A DNA stretch of 64,000 nucleotides from assembly GCF_040706535.1 (NCBI RefSeq), contig NZ_JAPDRJ010000001.1:1488001-1552000 (forward strand), in the 5' to 3' direction. Position numbers and translations under genes: made by a program. Shown one piece after another: positions 47,637 to 56,146 of the stretch (positions are counted from its first letter, which is position 1; each line of letters begins with the position of its first letter). The notes below the pieces were generated by a model. It saw nothing but the letters and a program-made list of their open reading frames with translations. It did not search any database and was not told the DNA's origin. Source of the DNA: Lentisalinibacter orientalis (lineage in GTDB: Bacteria > Pseudomonadota > Gammaproteobacteria > Steroidobacterales > Woeseiaceae).

Positions 47637-47996
47637 ATGGATATCATCTTTCTGCGCGATCTGCGCATCGACACCGTGGTGGGCATCTGGGACTGGGAGC
47701 GGCGCATCCGCCAGACCGTGAGCATCGATCTGGAGATGGCCGCCGACATCGCCCGGGCGGCCGCGACGGACAGCATCGACGACACGCTCAACTACAAGCG
47801 CGTGGCGAAGCGGCTCATCGCCTACGTCGAGGCCTCGGAGTTCCAGCTGGTCGAGACCATGGCCGAGCGCATCGCGGAAATCGTGCTGGGTGAGTTCGAG
47901 GTGCCCTGGGTGCGGGTCACTGTGAACAAGCCGGGCGCCATCCGCGGCTCCCGGGACGTGGGCGTGCGCATCGAGCGCGGCGTGAGGCCGGACTGA
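47637..47996 (+). CDS. folB: Dihydroneopterin aldolase
   Basis: The protein has 119 residues. Family motifs are FLRDLRIDTVVGIWDWER, the DTLNYKRVAKRLIAYVE block and the VRVTVNKPGAI strand near the end. It converts dihydroneopterin to 6-hydroxymethyl-dihydropterin in folate synthesis. It begins 11 nt after tsaD and 1 nt before folK. Confidence 0.94.
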   Translation: MDIIFLRDLRIDTVVGIWDWERRIRQTVSIDLEMAADIARAAATDSIDDTLNYKRVAKRLIAYVEASEFQLVETMAERIAEIVLGEFEVPWVRVTVNKPGAIRGSRDVGVRIERGVRPD

Positions 47997-47997
47997 G

Positions 47998-48498
47998 ATG
48001 GCGCGGGTGTTCGTCAGCGTCGGCAGCAACGTGCGGCCGGAGGAGAATCTCCGCCTCGCCTGCGGCGAACTCGAGCGGCGCTTCGGCGGCCTGGAGCTCT
48101 CCTCCGTGTACCGCAATCCGCCGGTGGGCTTCGACGGGCAGGACTTCCTCAACCTGGTGGCGGCCTTCGATACCGGGACCGATCCCGAGGCCGTGGTCGC
48201 CGAGCTGGAGGAGATCCACGAGCTGGCCGGCAGAGAGCGGGGCGGGGAGCGCTTCGGGCCGCGGACGCTGGACCTGGACCTGCTGCTCTACGACGACCTC
48301 GTCAGGGAGGGGCCGCCGCTCACGCTGCCCCGGGACGATGTCCTAAAATACGATTTCGTGCTGGGGCCGCTGGCCGAGCTCGCCCCGAATCTCGTCCACC
48401 CGGTGGACGGGCGCAGCCTCGCCGAACTCTGGGAGGCCTTCGAGGACGGCGACCGCCGGCTCACCGTGGAGGACGTGGACGTCGAGGCCCGGGTCTGA
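47998..48498 (+). CDS. folK: 2-amino-4-hydroxy-6-hydroxymethyldihydropteridine pyrophosphokinase
   Basis: The protein has 166 residues. It begins VFVSVGSNVRPEENL. The signature PRTLDLDLLLYDD supplies the magnesium-binding aspartates, and LPRDDVLKYDFVLGPLAEL is the late conserved strand; the usual HPR triplet reads LPRDD here. It carries out the next step of folate synthesis after FolB, and the two genes are adjacent. Confidence 0.93.
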   Translation: MARVFVSVGSNVRPEENLRLACGELERRFGGLELSSVYRNPPVGFDGQDFLNLVAAFDTGTDPEAVVAELEEIHELAGRERGGERFGPRTLDLDLLLYDDLVREGPPLTLPRDDVLKYDFVLGPLAELAPNLVHPVDGRSLAELWEAFEDGDRRLTVEDVDVEARV

Positions 48499-48580
48499 GG
48501 CCTCGAAAAACGGCGCCGGCGGGGATAGATTGGTCAGGTCGAGGGTCCGATACCGCATACGGACGAGTGAGGCGACAGGG

Positions 48581-49930
48581 ATGAACAGATTCAAATCCGT
48601 CGGGATCATGATTTTTGCCGCGCTGGCCACGGCGGCCTGCGGCGGCGGTGGCGGAGGCGGCGGCACCGCCTCGCCGCCGACCGGCACGGCGGACTGCAGC
48701 GCGACGGCGCAGAAGGAGTTCGTGCTGGCGCGGATGCGCGATATCTATTTCTGGCTGGACGACCTGCCCCAGACCGTGGACATCGACCAGTACGCCACCC
48801 CGGAGGAGCTGCTGGACTTCCTGGTGGCGGGCCAGCCGCTCGACCGCTTCAGCTACATCGATACCGCCTCCGCGGATTCCGCCTTCTTCGGCGAGGGCCA
48901 GTACGAGGGCTTCGGCTTCAGCACCCGTTTCATCGACACGGACGGAGACAGCCAGTCGGACGAGGTCCGTTTCGTGCGCGTGTTCAGCGACAGCCCGGCG
49001 GCGGATGCAGGTCTGGCCCGCGGTCAGTACCTGCGCACGGTCGACGGCCGCAGCATCGCGGAGATCCAGGCTGCCGGCGAGCTCGCCGACATATTCACCC
49101 CGGACACCATCCAGTTCGGCATCGAACGGCTGGACGGGACCACCTTCGACGTGGTCGTGAGCAAGGGCGTGGTCACCATCGACCCGGTGCCCCAGTGGCG
49201 GGTGATCGACACGCCGGGCGGCCCGGTGGGCTATCTGGAATTCGCCCAGTTCATCAGCACGGCCGAGGGAGCCACCGGGCCGCTGGCCGAGGCCTTCACC
49301 GAGTTCGCCGGCCGGGACGTGGCCGACCTGGTGCTGGACCTACGCTACAACGGCGGCGGCCTGGTGCGCACGGCGGAGCTGCTCGGCGACTACCTGGGTG
49401 GCTTCATCGCCGAGGGCGACGTGTTCTCCGAGACGCTGTTCAACGCGCAGAACGCAGCCCGCAACGACATCGAGCGGTTCGAGCGGCTGGCGTCCTCGCT
49501 GAACCTGTCGCGCCTGATCGTCATCGCCTCGCGCAGCACCGCGTCGGCGAGCGAACTCGTGATCAACGGTCTGTTCCCCGAGGCGGAGGTCGTCATCGTC
49601 GGCGATCGCACCTTCGGCAAGCCCGTCGGGCAGACCGCCGAGGTGCTGGACGACTGCGACTTCATCCTGCGCCCGGTGGCCTTCCAGACCGTGAACGGGC
49701 TGGGCGAGGGCGACTACTTCGGCGGGCTGCCGGTCGACTGCCCGGCACCCGACGACCTGGACTTCCCCGTGGGCGGTGACGACGACCCGTCGCTGACCAC
49801 CTCGCTCGCGTATCTCGAGAACGGTGCCTGCCCGGCGCCGGCCACGCTGCAGAAGACCGCGGACCCTGCGCGGCAGGTGCTGCCCGAGGATCGCAGCCCG
49901 CCATGGCGGAACCTGAACGGGGTGCACTGA
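48581..49930 (+). CDS. S41-family (C-terminal processing) serine protease, lipoprotein
   Basis: The protein has 449 residues. The lipobox is TAAC (C20), followed by a run of glycines. A PDZ-like region (about 100-200: FVRVFSDSPAADAGLARGQY) precedes the catalytic domain. The S41 core is seen in VLDLRYNGGG, the nucleophile serine lies in IASRSTASASEL, and the general-base lysine in GDRTFGKPVGQ. The start is the ATG after AGGG; the frame is open upstream. It is a periplasmic or outer-membrane protease of CtpA type, substrate unknown. Confidence 0.87.
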   Translation: MNRFKSVGIMIFAALATAACGGGGGGGGTASPPTGTADCSATAQKEFVLARMRDIYFWLDDLPQTVDIDQYATPEELLDFLVAGQPLDRFSYIDTASADSAFFGEGQYEGFGFSTRFIDTDGDSQSDEVRFVRVFSDSPAADAGLARGQYLRTVDGRSIAEIQAAGELADIFTPDTIQFGIERLDGTTFDVVVSKGVVTIDPVPQWRVIDTPGGPVGYLEFAQFISTAEGATGPLAEAFTEFAGRDVADLVLDLRYNGGGLVRTAELLGDYLGGFIAEGDVFSETLFNAQNAARNDIERFERLASSLNLSRLIVIASRSTASASELVINGLFPEAEVVIVGDRTFGKPVGQTAEVLDDCDFILRPVAFQTVNGLGEGDYFGGLPVDCPAPDDLDFPVGGDDDPSLTTSLAYLENGACPAPATLQKTADPARQVLPEDRSPPWRNLNGVH

Positions 49931-49958
49931 GCGCGGGTGGCCGGGCTCGCCCCGGCGC

Positions 49959-50723
49959 CTACCAGCCCAGGCTGCGGCCGCCGTCGACGGCGATGATCTG
50001 GCCGGTGACGTAGGTGGCGTCGCGCACCAGGTAGAGGACGCAGCCGGCGATGTCGGCAGGCGAGCCGGTGCGCTTCAGCGCCGTCTGGCCGATGATGTTC
50101 TCTTTCACCGACTCCGACATGTCCTCGTCCTCCGGCCACAGGATGGCGCCCGGCGAGACGCCGTTGACCCGGATCTCCGGGCCGAGGTCCTTGGCCAGCG
50201 AGCGGGTCAGCATGGCGAGCCCCGCCTTGGCGGGCCCGTAGACCGGATGGTCGCGCAGCGGGCGGCGGGCGTGGATGTCCACCAGGTTGACGATCACGCC
50301 GCCGGTCTCCCGCAGGTGCGGGGCCGCCGCCTGGGACAGGAACAGCGGCGCCTTCAGGTTGGTGCCCAGCAGGTCGTCCCAGTGCTCCCGCGTGATGGTG
50401 CCGACCGGCGTCGGGTAGAACGTGGAGGCGTTGTTCACCAGCACGTCCAGCCGTCCGGCGTGCTCCACGACCCGCTGCACCAGCGAGTCGCGGGCATCGT
50501 CGTCGAGCAGGTCGGCGGCGAAGGCGGCCGCCGAACCGGGCCGGGCGGCTTCGAGTTCGGCCACCAGCGCTTCGGCGGGCCCGGCGGAGCTGCGATAATG
50601 CACGGCGATATTCGCTCCGGCCCCGTGCAGCGTGCGCGCGATCTGCGCGCCGATGCGCTTCGCGCCGCCGGTGATCAGGACCCAGCGGGAATCGAGATTC
50701 TTGTGACTGTCGTTTTCGCCCAT
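49959..50723 (-). CDS. Pteridine reductase (SDR family, FolM-like)
   Basis: The protein has 254 residues. The NADPH motif is TGGAKRIG (arginine after GGAK, typical of pteridine reductases rather than other SDRs). It has NNASTFYP, then the catalytic VYGPAKAG tyrosine and lysine. A late VTGQIIAVDGG is the usual SDR end. It would reduce dihydro- or dihydropterin derivatives to tetrahydro forms. folB and folK lie 2 kb away, on the other side of the S41 gene. I choose the ATG at 50723; upstream in-frame codons fall in repeats. Confidence 0.85.
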   Translation of the reverse strand: MGENDSHKNLDSRWVLITGGAKRIGAQIARTLHGAGANIAVHYRSSAGPAEALVAELEAARPGSAAAFAADLLDDDARDSLVQRVVEHAGRLDVLVNNASTFYPTPVGTITREHWDDLLGTNLKAPLFLSQAAAPHLRETGGVIVNLVDIHARRPLRDHPVYGPAKAGLAMLTRSLAKDLGPEIRVNGVSPGAILWPEDEDMSESVKENIIGQTALKRTGSPADIAGCVLYLVRDATYVTGQIIAVDGGRSLGW

Positions 50724-50736
50724 GCCGGCCGCCTTC

Positions 50737-50792
50737 CGTCCGCCCGTCCGTTCGCCCACCCGACCGCCCATCCGTCGGCCTATCCGTCGGTC
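50737..50792. repeat. Degenerate 8-bp tandem repeat between pteridine reductase and midA
   Basis: Seven octamers in a row beginning CGTCCGCC, CGTCCGTT, CGCCCACC, CGACCGCC, CATCCGTC share a C-G-N-C-C-G-C-C pattern. The last two are poor. They lie in the 119-bp divergent gap. Confidence 0.5.
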
Positions 50793-50842
50793 AGTCGCCG
50801 AGCCTGTGTTTCGGCTCCGGCAGTGATACGGATTCGCCGGGA

Positions 50843-52057
50843 ATGATGCAAGTCCGCGGCGGGAGAACCGAGGCGCTGCCGACGCCGCAGCCGGATGCCC
50901 TGGCCCACTCGGCGCGGCTGGAGGCGCTGGTGCGCGAGCGCATCCGCGCGGCCGGTGGCGCGCTCGGCTTTGCCGACTACATGAACCTGGTCCTCTACGC
51001 GCCGGGCCTGGGCTATTACTCGGCCGGTGCGCGGAAGTTCGGCCCGGCCGGGGACTTTGTCACGGCGCCGGAAGTGAGTCCGCTCTTCTCCCGGGTTCTC
51101 GCGCGGCAACTCGCCGGGATGCTCGCGGCCGTGGGTGGCGGCGACATCCTGGAGCTCGGCGCCGGCAGCGGCGTCATGGCGGCGGAGATCCTGGCCGCAC
51201 TCGCCGCGTCGGACGCCCTGCCGGAACGTTATCGAATCCTCGAGGTGAGCGCGGATCTGCGGGCCCGGCAGCGGGAGACGATCGCCGCGCGGATGCCGGG
51301 GGAGCTCGGGCGGGTGCGCTGGCTGGAGGGGCTGCCCGCCGAGCCCCTGCGCGGGGTGATCGTGGGCAACGAGGTCGTCGACGCATTGCCGGTGGAGCGT
51401 TTCCGCCGCGAAGGGGAGGGCGTGAGCCGGGCGGTGGTCACGGAGACACCGGCGGGCCTCGCGCCGGACTGGGCCCCGGCACCGCCGGCGCTGGCCGGGG
51501 CGGTGGCCGCCCTGGAGGCGCGGCTCGGCAGGCGCCTCGCGCCCGGTTACGTCTCCGAACTCTCCCTCGGTCTCGGCGGCTGGATGGGCGACGTGGCCGC
51601 AGCGCTCGACGAGGGGTTCCTGTTGCTCGCCGATTACGGCTTCAGCGAGTCGGAGTATTACGCGCCGGAGCGCAGCGGCGGCACGTTCCGCTGCCACTAC
51701 CGGCACCGCGCCCACGAGGACGCCCTGCTCTGGCCCGGCCTGCAGGACCTGACCGCGTGGGTCGATTTCACGGCCCTGGCGGAGGCGGGCCTGGCCGCCG
51801 GGCTGGAGCTGATTGGTTACACGACCCAGGCTCACTTCCTGATCGCGGCTGGACTGGAGGCCGAACTGGCCGGGCTGGAGACCCTCGACCAGCGGCAGCG
51901 CCTGTCGTTGTCGGCCGAGGTCAAAACCCTTACGCTGCCCGGCGAGATGGGCGAGGCATTCAGATTCATGGGCTTCAGCCGGGCGGCGGACCGGCGTCCG
52001 TTGCAATCCGTGCAACCGAACGGCTTCGCCCTCGGCGATCTCAGGCGCACCCTTTGA
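50843..52057 (+). CDS. MidA-type SAM-dependent methyltransferase (NDUFAF7 family)
   Basis: The protein has 404 residues. It has MNLVLYAPGLGYYSAGARKFGPAG followed by DFVTAPEVSPLF, characteristic of the MidA/NDUFAF7 family, then a SAM motif (DILELGAGSGVMA) and VIVGNEVVDALPVERF. In mitochondria the homologue symmetrically dimethylates an arginine of complex I subunit NDUFS2; the bacterial target is unknown. It lies 35 nt upstream of uppP. Confidence 0.88.
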   Translation: MMQVRGGRTEALPTPQPDALAHSARLEALVRERIRAAGGALGFADYMNLVLYAPGLGYYSAGARKFGPAGDFVTAPEVSPLFSRVLARQLAGMLAAVGGGDILELGAGSGVMAAEILAALAASDALPERYRILEVSADLRARQRETIAARMPGELGRVRWLEGLPAEPLRGVIVGNEVVDALPVERFRREGEGVSRAVVTETPAGLAPDWAPAPPALAGAVAALEARLGRRLAPGYVSELSLGLGGWMGDVAAALDEGFLLLADYGFSESEYYAPERSGGTFRCHYRHRAHEDALLWPGLQDLTAWVDFTALAEAGLAAGLELIGYTTQAHFLIAAGLEAELAGLETLDQRQRLSLSAEVKTLTLPGEMGEAFRFMGFSRAADRRPLQSVQPNGFALGDLRRTL

Positions 52058-52091
52058 GTTCGTTGCCGAGTCCGTTGCCGAGTCCTCTGCC
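52056..52091. repeat. Three tandem 12-bp repeats ending at the uppP start codon
   Basis: Units GAGTTCGTTGCC, GAGTCCGTTGCC and GAGTCCTCTGCC abut the GTG start at 52092 and begin in the midA stop codon. The uppP ribosome site is therefore inside the repeat; GAG is the only purine stretch. Confidence 0.65.
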
Positions 52092-52889
52092 GTGACCTGG
52101 TGGCAGTCGGTCGTCCTCGCCCTGCTGCAGGGGCTGACCGAGTTCCTCCCCATCTCCAGTTCGGGCCATCTGGTGCTGGTGCCGGTGATCGCCGGCTGGC
52201 AGGACCAGGGCCTCGCCTTCGACGTGGCCGTGCACTTTGGCACCCTGGCTGCCGTGCTGATCTACTTCCGCCGCGACCTGCTGGCGATGGTCGGCGGCTG
52301 GTTGCGTCAGGTCGGCGGGGGCGGCCCGTCGCCGGAGTCCCGGCTGGCGTGGGCGGTGATCGTGGGTACGCTGCCGCTGGGCCTGGTGGGCTTCGTCGGG
52401 CACGACTGGATCGAGGCGAACCTGCGCTCGGCACTCGTCATCGCGGCGGCCACGGGCGGTTTCGGCGTCGCACTGTGGCTTGCCGATGCGTTCGGCGCCC
52501 AGCGCCGCTCGGAAGACTCGCTGCGGCTCGGCGATGCCCTGCTGGTCGGGCTGGCGCAGGTGCTCGCGCTCATACCCGGGACGTCGCGCTCGGGCATCAC
52601 GATGACCGCCGCGATGGCGCTGGGGCTGACCCGCAGCGCGGCGGCGCGGTTCTCCTTCTTGCTGTCGGTGCCCGCCATCCTGGCGGCGACCGGTCTGGAG
52701 ACCTGGAACCTGATCGAATCCACCGACCCGGTCCGCTGGGACATCCTCGCCGGCGCCACCGCCATCTCCGCCGTGACCGCCTATCTCGCCATACGGCTGT
52801 TCCTCGGCTTCATCGAGCGCATCGGCATGTGGCCGTTCGCCGCGTACCGGCTGGTGCTGGCCGCGGTGATCCTCTGGCTGGTGGTCTAG
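52092..52889 (+). CDS. uppP: Undecaprenyl-diphosphatase (UppP/BacA)
   Basis: The protein has 265 residues starting at GTG. Motif 1 is LLQGLTEFLPISSSGHL and motif 2 is IPGTSRSGITM, the two catalytic stretches with conserved Glu, Ser, Arg and His. It has about seven to eight membrane helices. It recycles the lipid carrier for peptidoglycan and O-antigen synthesis. The length matches BacA. Confidence 0.94.
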   Translation: MTWWQSVVLALLQGLTEFLPISSSGHLVLVPVIAGWQDQGLAFDVAVHFGTLAAVLIYFRRDLLAMVGGWLRQVGGGGPSPESRLAWAVIVGTLPLGLVGFVGHDWIEANLRSALVIAAATGGFGVALWLADAFGAQRRSEDSLRLGDALLVGLAQVLALIPGTSRSGITMTAAMALGLTRSAAARFSFLLSVPAILAATGLETWNLIESTDPVRWDILAGATAISAVTAYLAIRLFLGFIERIGMWPFAAYRLVLAAVILWLVV

Positions 52890-52923
52890 TTTCGGCGCGC
52901 CGTCGTCGCGTTGTCGGCGGGTG

Positions 52924-54153
52924 CTAGCCGGCGTCGCGAGGCAGCGCCCCGCGCAGCGCGTCGATACGGGCCTCCCGGATGGCCCGGCCGATGGCCGGTC
53001 CCTCCAGAGTCTCGTCGGCCACGTCGTCGACCGAGACCGCGGCGGCCACCTGCCGGGCGCGGCGCAGCCGGTCGGCCTGCGGGTAGGGGCGATCTTCGAG
53101 GCCGGTGCGGCCGCGGGCGTCGGCCTCGCAGGCGAGCAGGAATTCCTCGAAGCGTTCCGGCCGCCGGAAGGCGTCCGCTGCCTCCAGCAGCTTCATCACC
53201 GTCGACGGCCTGAGTTCGGTCGCGCGGTGGCAGAGCCCGTGATACTCGGCAACCAGCAGTGCGAGGTCGCGGCAGGCCTTCGGCACGGGCAGGCGTTCGC
53301 ACAGGCGGCCGAGCAGACGCACGCTGCGCCGTTCGTGTCCCCGGTGCCGCGGCCATTCCGATTCGGGGGTCTCGCCCTTGCCCAGGTCGTGGGTGAGGGC
53401 GGCGAAGCGCACCCCCAGCGACGGCGACAGCCGGGCGGCCTGCTCCAGCACCAGCAGGGTGTGCAGGCCGGTGTCGACCTCGGGGTGCCATTCCTCCGGC
53501 TGGGGCACGCCGAACAGCGCATCCACCTCGGGGAACAGGACGCCCAGGGCGCCGCAGACGTAGAGGACGTGGAAGTAGACGGCGGGTCGCGGCCCCTCGA
53601 GCGCGTTGGCCGTCTCCTGCCAGACCCGCTCGGGGGTGAGATGCTCCAGTTCCCCGGACTGGGCGAGTTCCGCCATCAGGCCGAGGGTCTCGCCGGCGAG
53701 GGTGAAGCCGAGGTCGGAGAAGCGGGCGGTGAAGCGCGCGGCGCGCAGTACCCGCAGCGGGTCTTCGGCGAAGGCCGGGGAGACGTGGCGGAGGAGGCGC
53801 TCCTCCAGGTCGCGGCGGCCGCCGTAAGGGTCGATGATGGTGCCGTCGGGGGCCTCGGCCATGGCGTTGACGGTGAGATCGCGGCGCCGCAGATCGTCTT
53901 CCAGCGTGACCTCCGGCGAGGTGTCGAACTCGAAGCCGTGGTAGCCGTGGCCGGACTTGCGCTCGCTGCGGGCCAGCGCGTATTCCTCCCCCGTCTCCGG
54001 GTGCAGGAATACCGGGAAGTCCTTGCCGACCTGGCGGTAGCCCTGATCGATCATTTCGGCCGGTGTGGCGCCGACGACGACCCAGTCCCGCTCCCTGACC
54101 GGCAGGCCGAGCAGGCGGTCACGGACTGCCCCGCCGACAAGGTAGACTTCCAT
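52924..54153 (-). CDS. cca: CCA tRNA nucleotidyltransferase, multifunctional
   Basis: The protein has 409 residues. It begins with VGGAVRDRLLGLPVRERDWV, the class II nucleotidyltransferase motif with catalytic acidic residues in RERDW. The RRDLTVNAMA signature follows, and the C-terminal half has an HD domain (LTHDLGKGET, WPRHRGHERR) like E. coli Cca with phosphatase and phosphodiesterase activity. It adds and repairs the tRNA 3' CCA. Its start lies 26 nt from that of the divergent aminopeptidase gene. Confidence 0.94.
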   Translation of the reverse strand: MEVYLVGGAVRDRLLGLPVRERDWVVVGATPAEMIDQGYRQVGKDFPVFLHPETGEEYALARSERKSGHGYHGFEFDTSPEVTLEDDLRRRDLTVNAMAEAPDGTIIDPYGGRRDLEERLLRHVSPAFAEDPLRVLRAARFTARFSDLGFTLAGETLGLMAELAQSGELEHLTPERVWQETANALEGPRPAVYFHVLYVCGALGVLFPEVDALFGVPQPEEWHPEVDTGLHTLLVLEQAARLSPSLGVRFAALTHDLGKGETPESEWPRHRGHERRSVRLLGRLCERLPVPKACRDLALLVAEYHGLCHRATELRPSTVMKLLEAADAFRRPERFEEFLLACEADARGRTGLEDRPYPQADRLRRARQVAAAVSVDDVADETLEGPAIGRAIREARIDALRGALPRDAG

Positions 54154-54179
54154 CGGCGCATTCTAACGTGAAGACACGA

Positions 54180-55190
54180 ATGGTCCGCAAATCCCTCATC
54201 CGTACGGCCACGGCGGCGCTCGTCGTCGTCCTCGCGACCGGCCTCGGCGGCTGCTACTACCTGCAGGCCGCCCGCGGGCAGCTGGAGATCGTGCGCAAGC
54301 GCACGCCCATCGCCGAGGTGATGGAGGATCCGGCGACGTCCCCCGCGCTGCGCCGGCGCCTGGAGCTGGTGCGCTCGGCGCGGGAATTCGGCGTGGCCGA
54401 GCTCGGCCTGCCCGACAACGGCAGCTACCGCAGCTACGCCGACCTGGGGCGTGACTTCGTCGTCTGGAACGTCTTCGCGGCACCGGAATTCTCGCTGGAG
54501 CCGAAGCGATGGTGCTTCCCCGTGGCCGGCTGCGTCGCCTACCGGGGTTACTTCCACCGCGAGGCGGCCGAGGCCGAGGCGGCGCGGCTGGCCGCGGACG
54601 GCTACGACACCCATGTCGCCGGCGTGGCGGCCTATTCCACGCTGGGCCGCTTCGAGGATCCCGTCCTGAACACGATGATGGGCTGGTCCGACCTGCGGCT
54701 GGTGGAGACCCTGTTCCACGAACTCGCCCACCAGCGCCTGTACGTGCAGGACGACACCGAGTTCAACGAGTCGTTCGCCACCGTGGCAGGCCGCGTGGGT
54801 GTGCGCCGCTGGCTGCAGCGGCGCGGCGACGCGGAGGGCCTCGCGGCGCTGGAGCGGCGGGTGGCGTGGCTGCGCGACTGGATGGCGGAGGTGGAGGCGC
54901 TGCGCAGCCGTCTCGCGGCACTGTACGCCAGCGGAAGGCCGCCGGCGGAGATGCGTGCGGAGAAGGCGCGTCTGTTCGACGAGCTCGCGCGCTCGCCCAT
55001 CGCTCCCCGACAGGTGCCGAACGACAATGCGGCGCTGGTGCCGGCGATGGCCTACCACGGCCTGGTGCCCGGCTTCACCGGGATGCTGGAGGCCTGCGAC
55101 GGCGAACTCGACTGCTTCTACGACCGGGCCGCCGCGATGGCGGAGCTGGAGCCGGCGACGCGGCGCGAGCGCCTGGCTTCTTATCGCTGA
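54180..55190 (+). CDS. Putative zinc aminopeptidase lipoprotein (Aminopep family, PF10023 type)
   Basis: The protein has 336 residues. The ATG at 54180 has weak GAAG before it; GTG 54168 is in frame and possible. The lipobox is GGC (LGGCYY). The zinc motif HELAHQ in VETLFHELAHQRLYV is followed by NESFATVAGRVGVRRWL, the glutamate third ligand. This pattern matches the predicted aminopeptidase family PF10023. It overlaps the convergent NDUFA9-like gene by 10 nt. Confidence 0.82.
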   Translation: MVRKSLIRTATAALVVVLATGLGGCYYLQAARGQLEIVRKRTPIAEVMEDPATSPALRRRLELVRSAREFGVAELGLPDNGSYRSYADLGRDFVVWNVFAAPEFSLEPKRWCFPVAGCVAYRGYFHREAAEAEAARLAADGYDTHVAGVAAYSTLGRFEDPVLNTMMGWSDLRLVETLFHELAHQRLYVQDDTEFNESFATVAGRVGVRRWLQRRGDAEGLAALERRVAWLRDWMAEVEALRSRLAALYASGRPPAEMRAEKARLFDELARSPIAPRQVPNDNAALVPAMAYHGLVPGFTGMLEACDGELDCFYDRAAAMAELEPATRRERLASYR

Positions 55191-56146
55191 GTAATGCGTC
55201 CCGCTTCGCGGCGGTAACGGGAATAACGGGCGTTGCGCCCCGCCTTGCCGATGTACAGGGGCATCGCGGTCTCGAGAGAACGGGGGCGGATGCCGAAGTG
55301 CTCGAAGCCGTCGCTGTCGCAGACGCTGGGCACGGTCAGGGACAGGTAGTTGTCCCAGGACAGCGGCTTGCCCGGCACGTATTCGAAGATGCGCGCCTGC
55401 AGCCGCGACGCCCATTCCGGCAGGCCGACGATCAGGCGGCGTATCTCCAGCGTCGCGCAGATGAGCTCCACGAGTTCGCGCAGCGTGTAGGCCCTGGGAC
55501 CGCAGAGTTCGAAGCGGCGCGACTCGGTCTCCGCGTCGTCCAGGGAGAGGGCGAATGCCTCGGCCACGTCGTCGACCGAAACCGGCGCGAAGCGCGAGTC
55601 CGGCATGGCCAGCGGCAGCACGGGGAGGAACTTCAGCAGACCGGCGAAGCGGTTCACGAAGCCGTCGTCGGGACCGAAGATCACCGACGGCTGGAAGAGG
55701 GTCCAGGCCAGCGCGTCGCCGCTGTCCCGCTCGATGATCTCCTCGGCCTCGCCCTTCGTGCGCAGGTAATGGCTCGGGCCCGCCGGACTGGCTTTCAGCG
55801 CGCTCATCTGCAACAGGCGCCCGACCCCCGCCGAGCGGCAGGCCGCCACCACCTTGCGGGTGAGCTCCCGGTGCGCGGCGTCGAAGCCGCGGCCGCTGTG
55901 GCCGGACTCGTTCAGGATGCCCACCAGGTTGATCACGGTGTCCTGCCCCTGGAACAGCCGCTCGAGGGCGGCCGGGTCGTGCACGTCGGCAGCCACCAGC
56001 GTGACGGTGGGCAGCACCTTCAGGTGGCGGCCGTTCTCCACGTTGCGCGTGGGTACCAGTACCCGGTGCTGATCCGCGGCGAGACGCTCGACGATCTCGG
56101 TGCCCACGAAGCCGGTGCCGCCCAGTACGCAGATCCTGTGCGTCAT
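55181..56146 (-). CDS. NDUFA9-like NAD(P)-binding protein (atypical SDR)
   Basis: The protein has 321 residues. The N-terminal dinucleotide motif is CVLGGTGFVGTEIVERL. Further family pieces are VINLVGILNESG, SHYLRTKGEAEEII and FQPSVIFGPDDGFVNRF. It is an atypical SDR resembling the NDUFA9 accessory subunit of complex I. Complex I genes are not in the window. It overlaps the end of the slt gene by 4 nt (ATGA) and is co-transcribed with it. Confidence 0.85.
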   Translation of the reverse strand: MTHRICVLGGTGFVGTEIVERLAADQHRVLVPTRNVENGRHLKVLPTVTLVAADVHDPAALERLFQGQDTVINLVGILNESGHSGRGFDAAHRELTRKVVAACRSAGVGRLLQMSALKASPAGPSHYLRTKGEAEEIIERDSGDALAWTLFQPSVIFGPDDGFVNRFAGLLKFLPVLPLAMPDSRFAPVSVDDVAEAFALSLDDAETESRRFELCGPRAYTLRELVELICATLEIRRLIVGLPEWASRLQARIFEYVPGKPLSWDNYLSLTVPSVCDSDGFEHFGIRPRSLETAMPLYIGKAGRNARYSRYRREAGRITQR

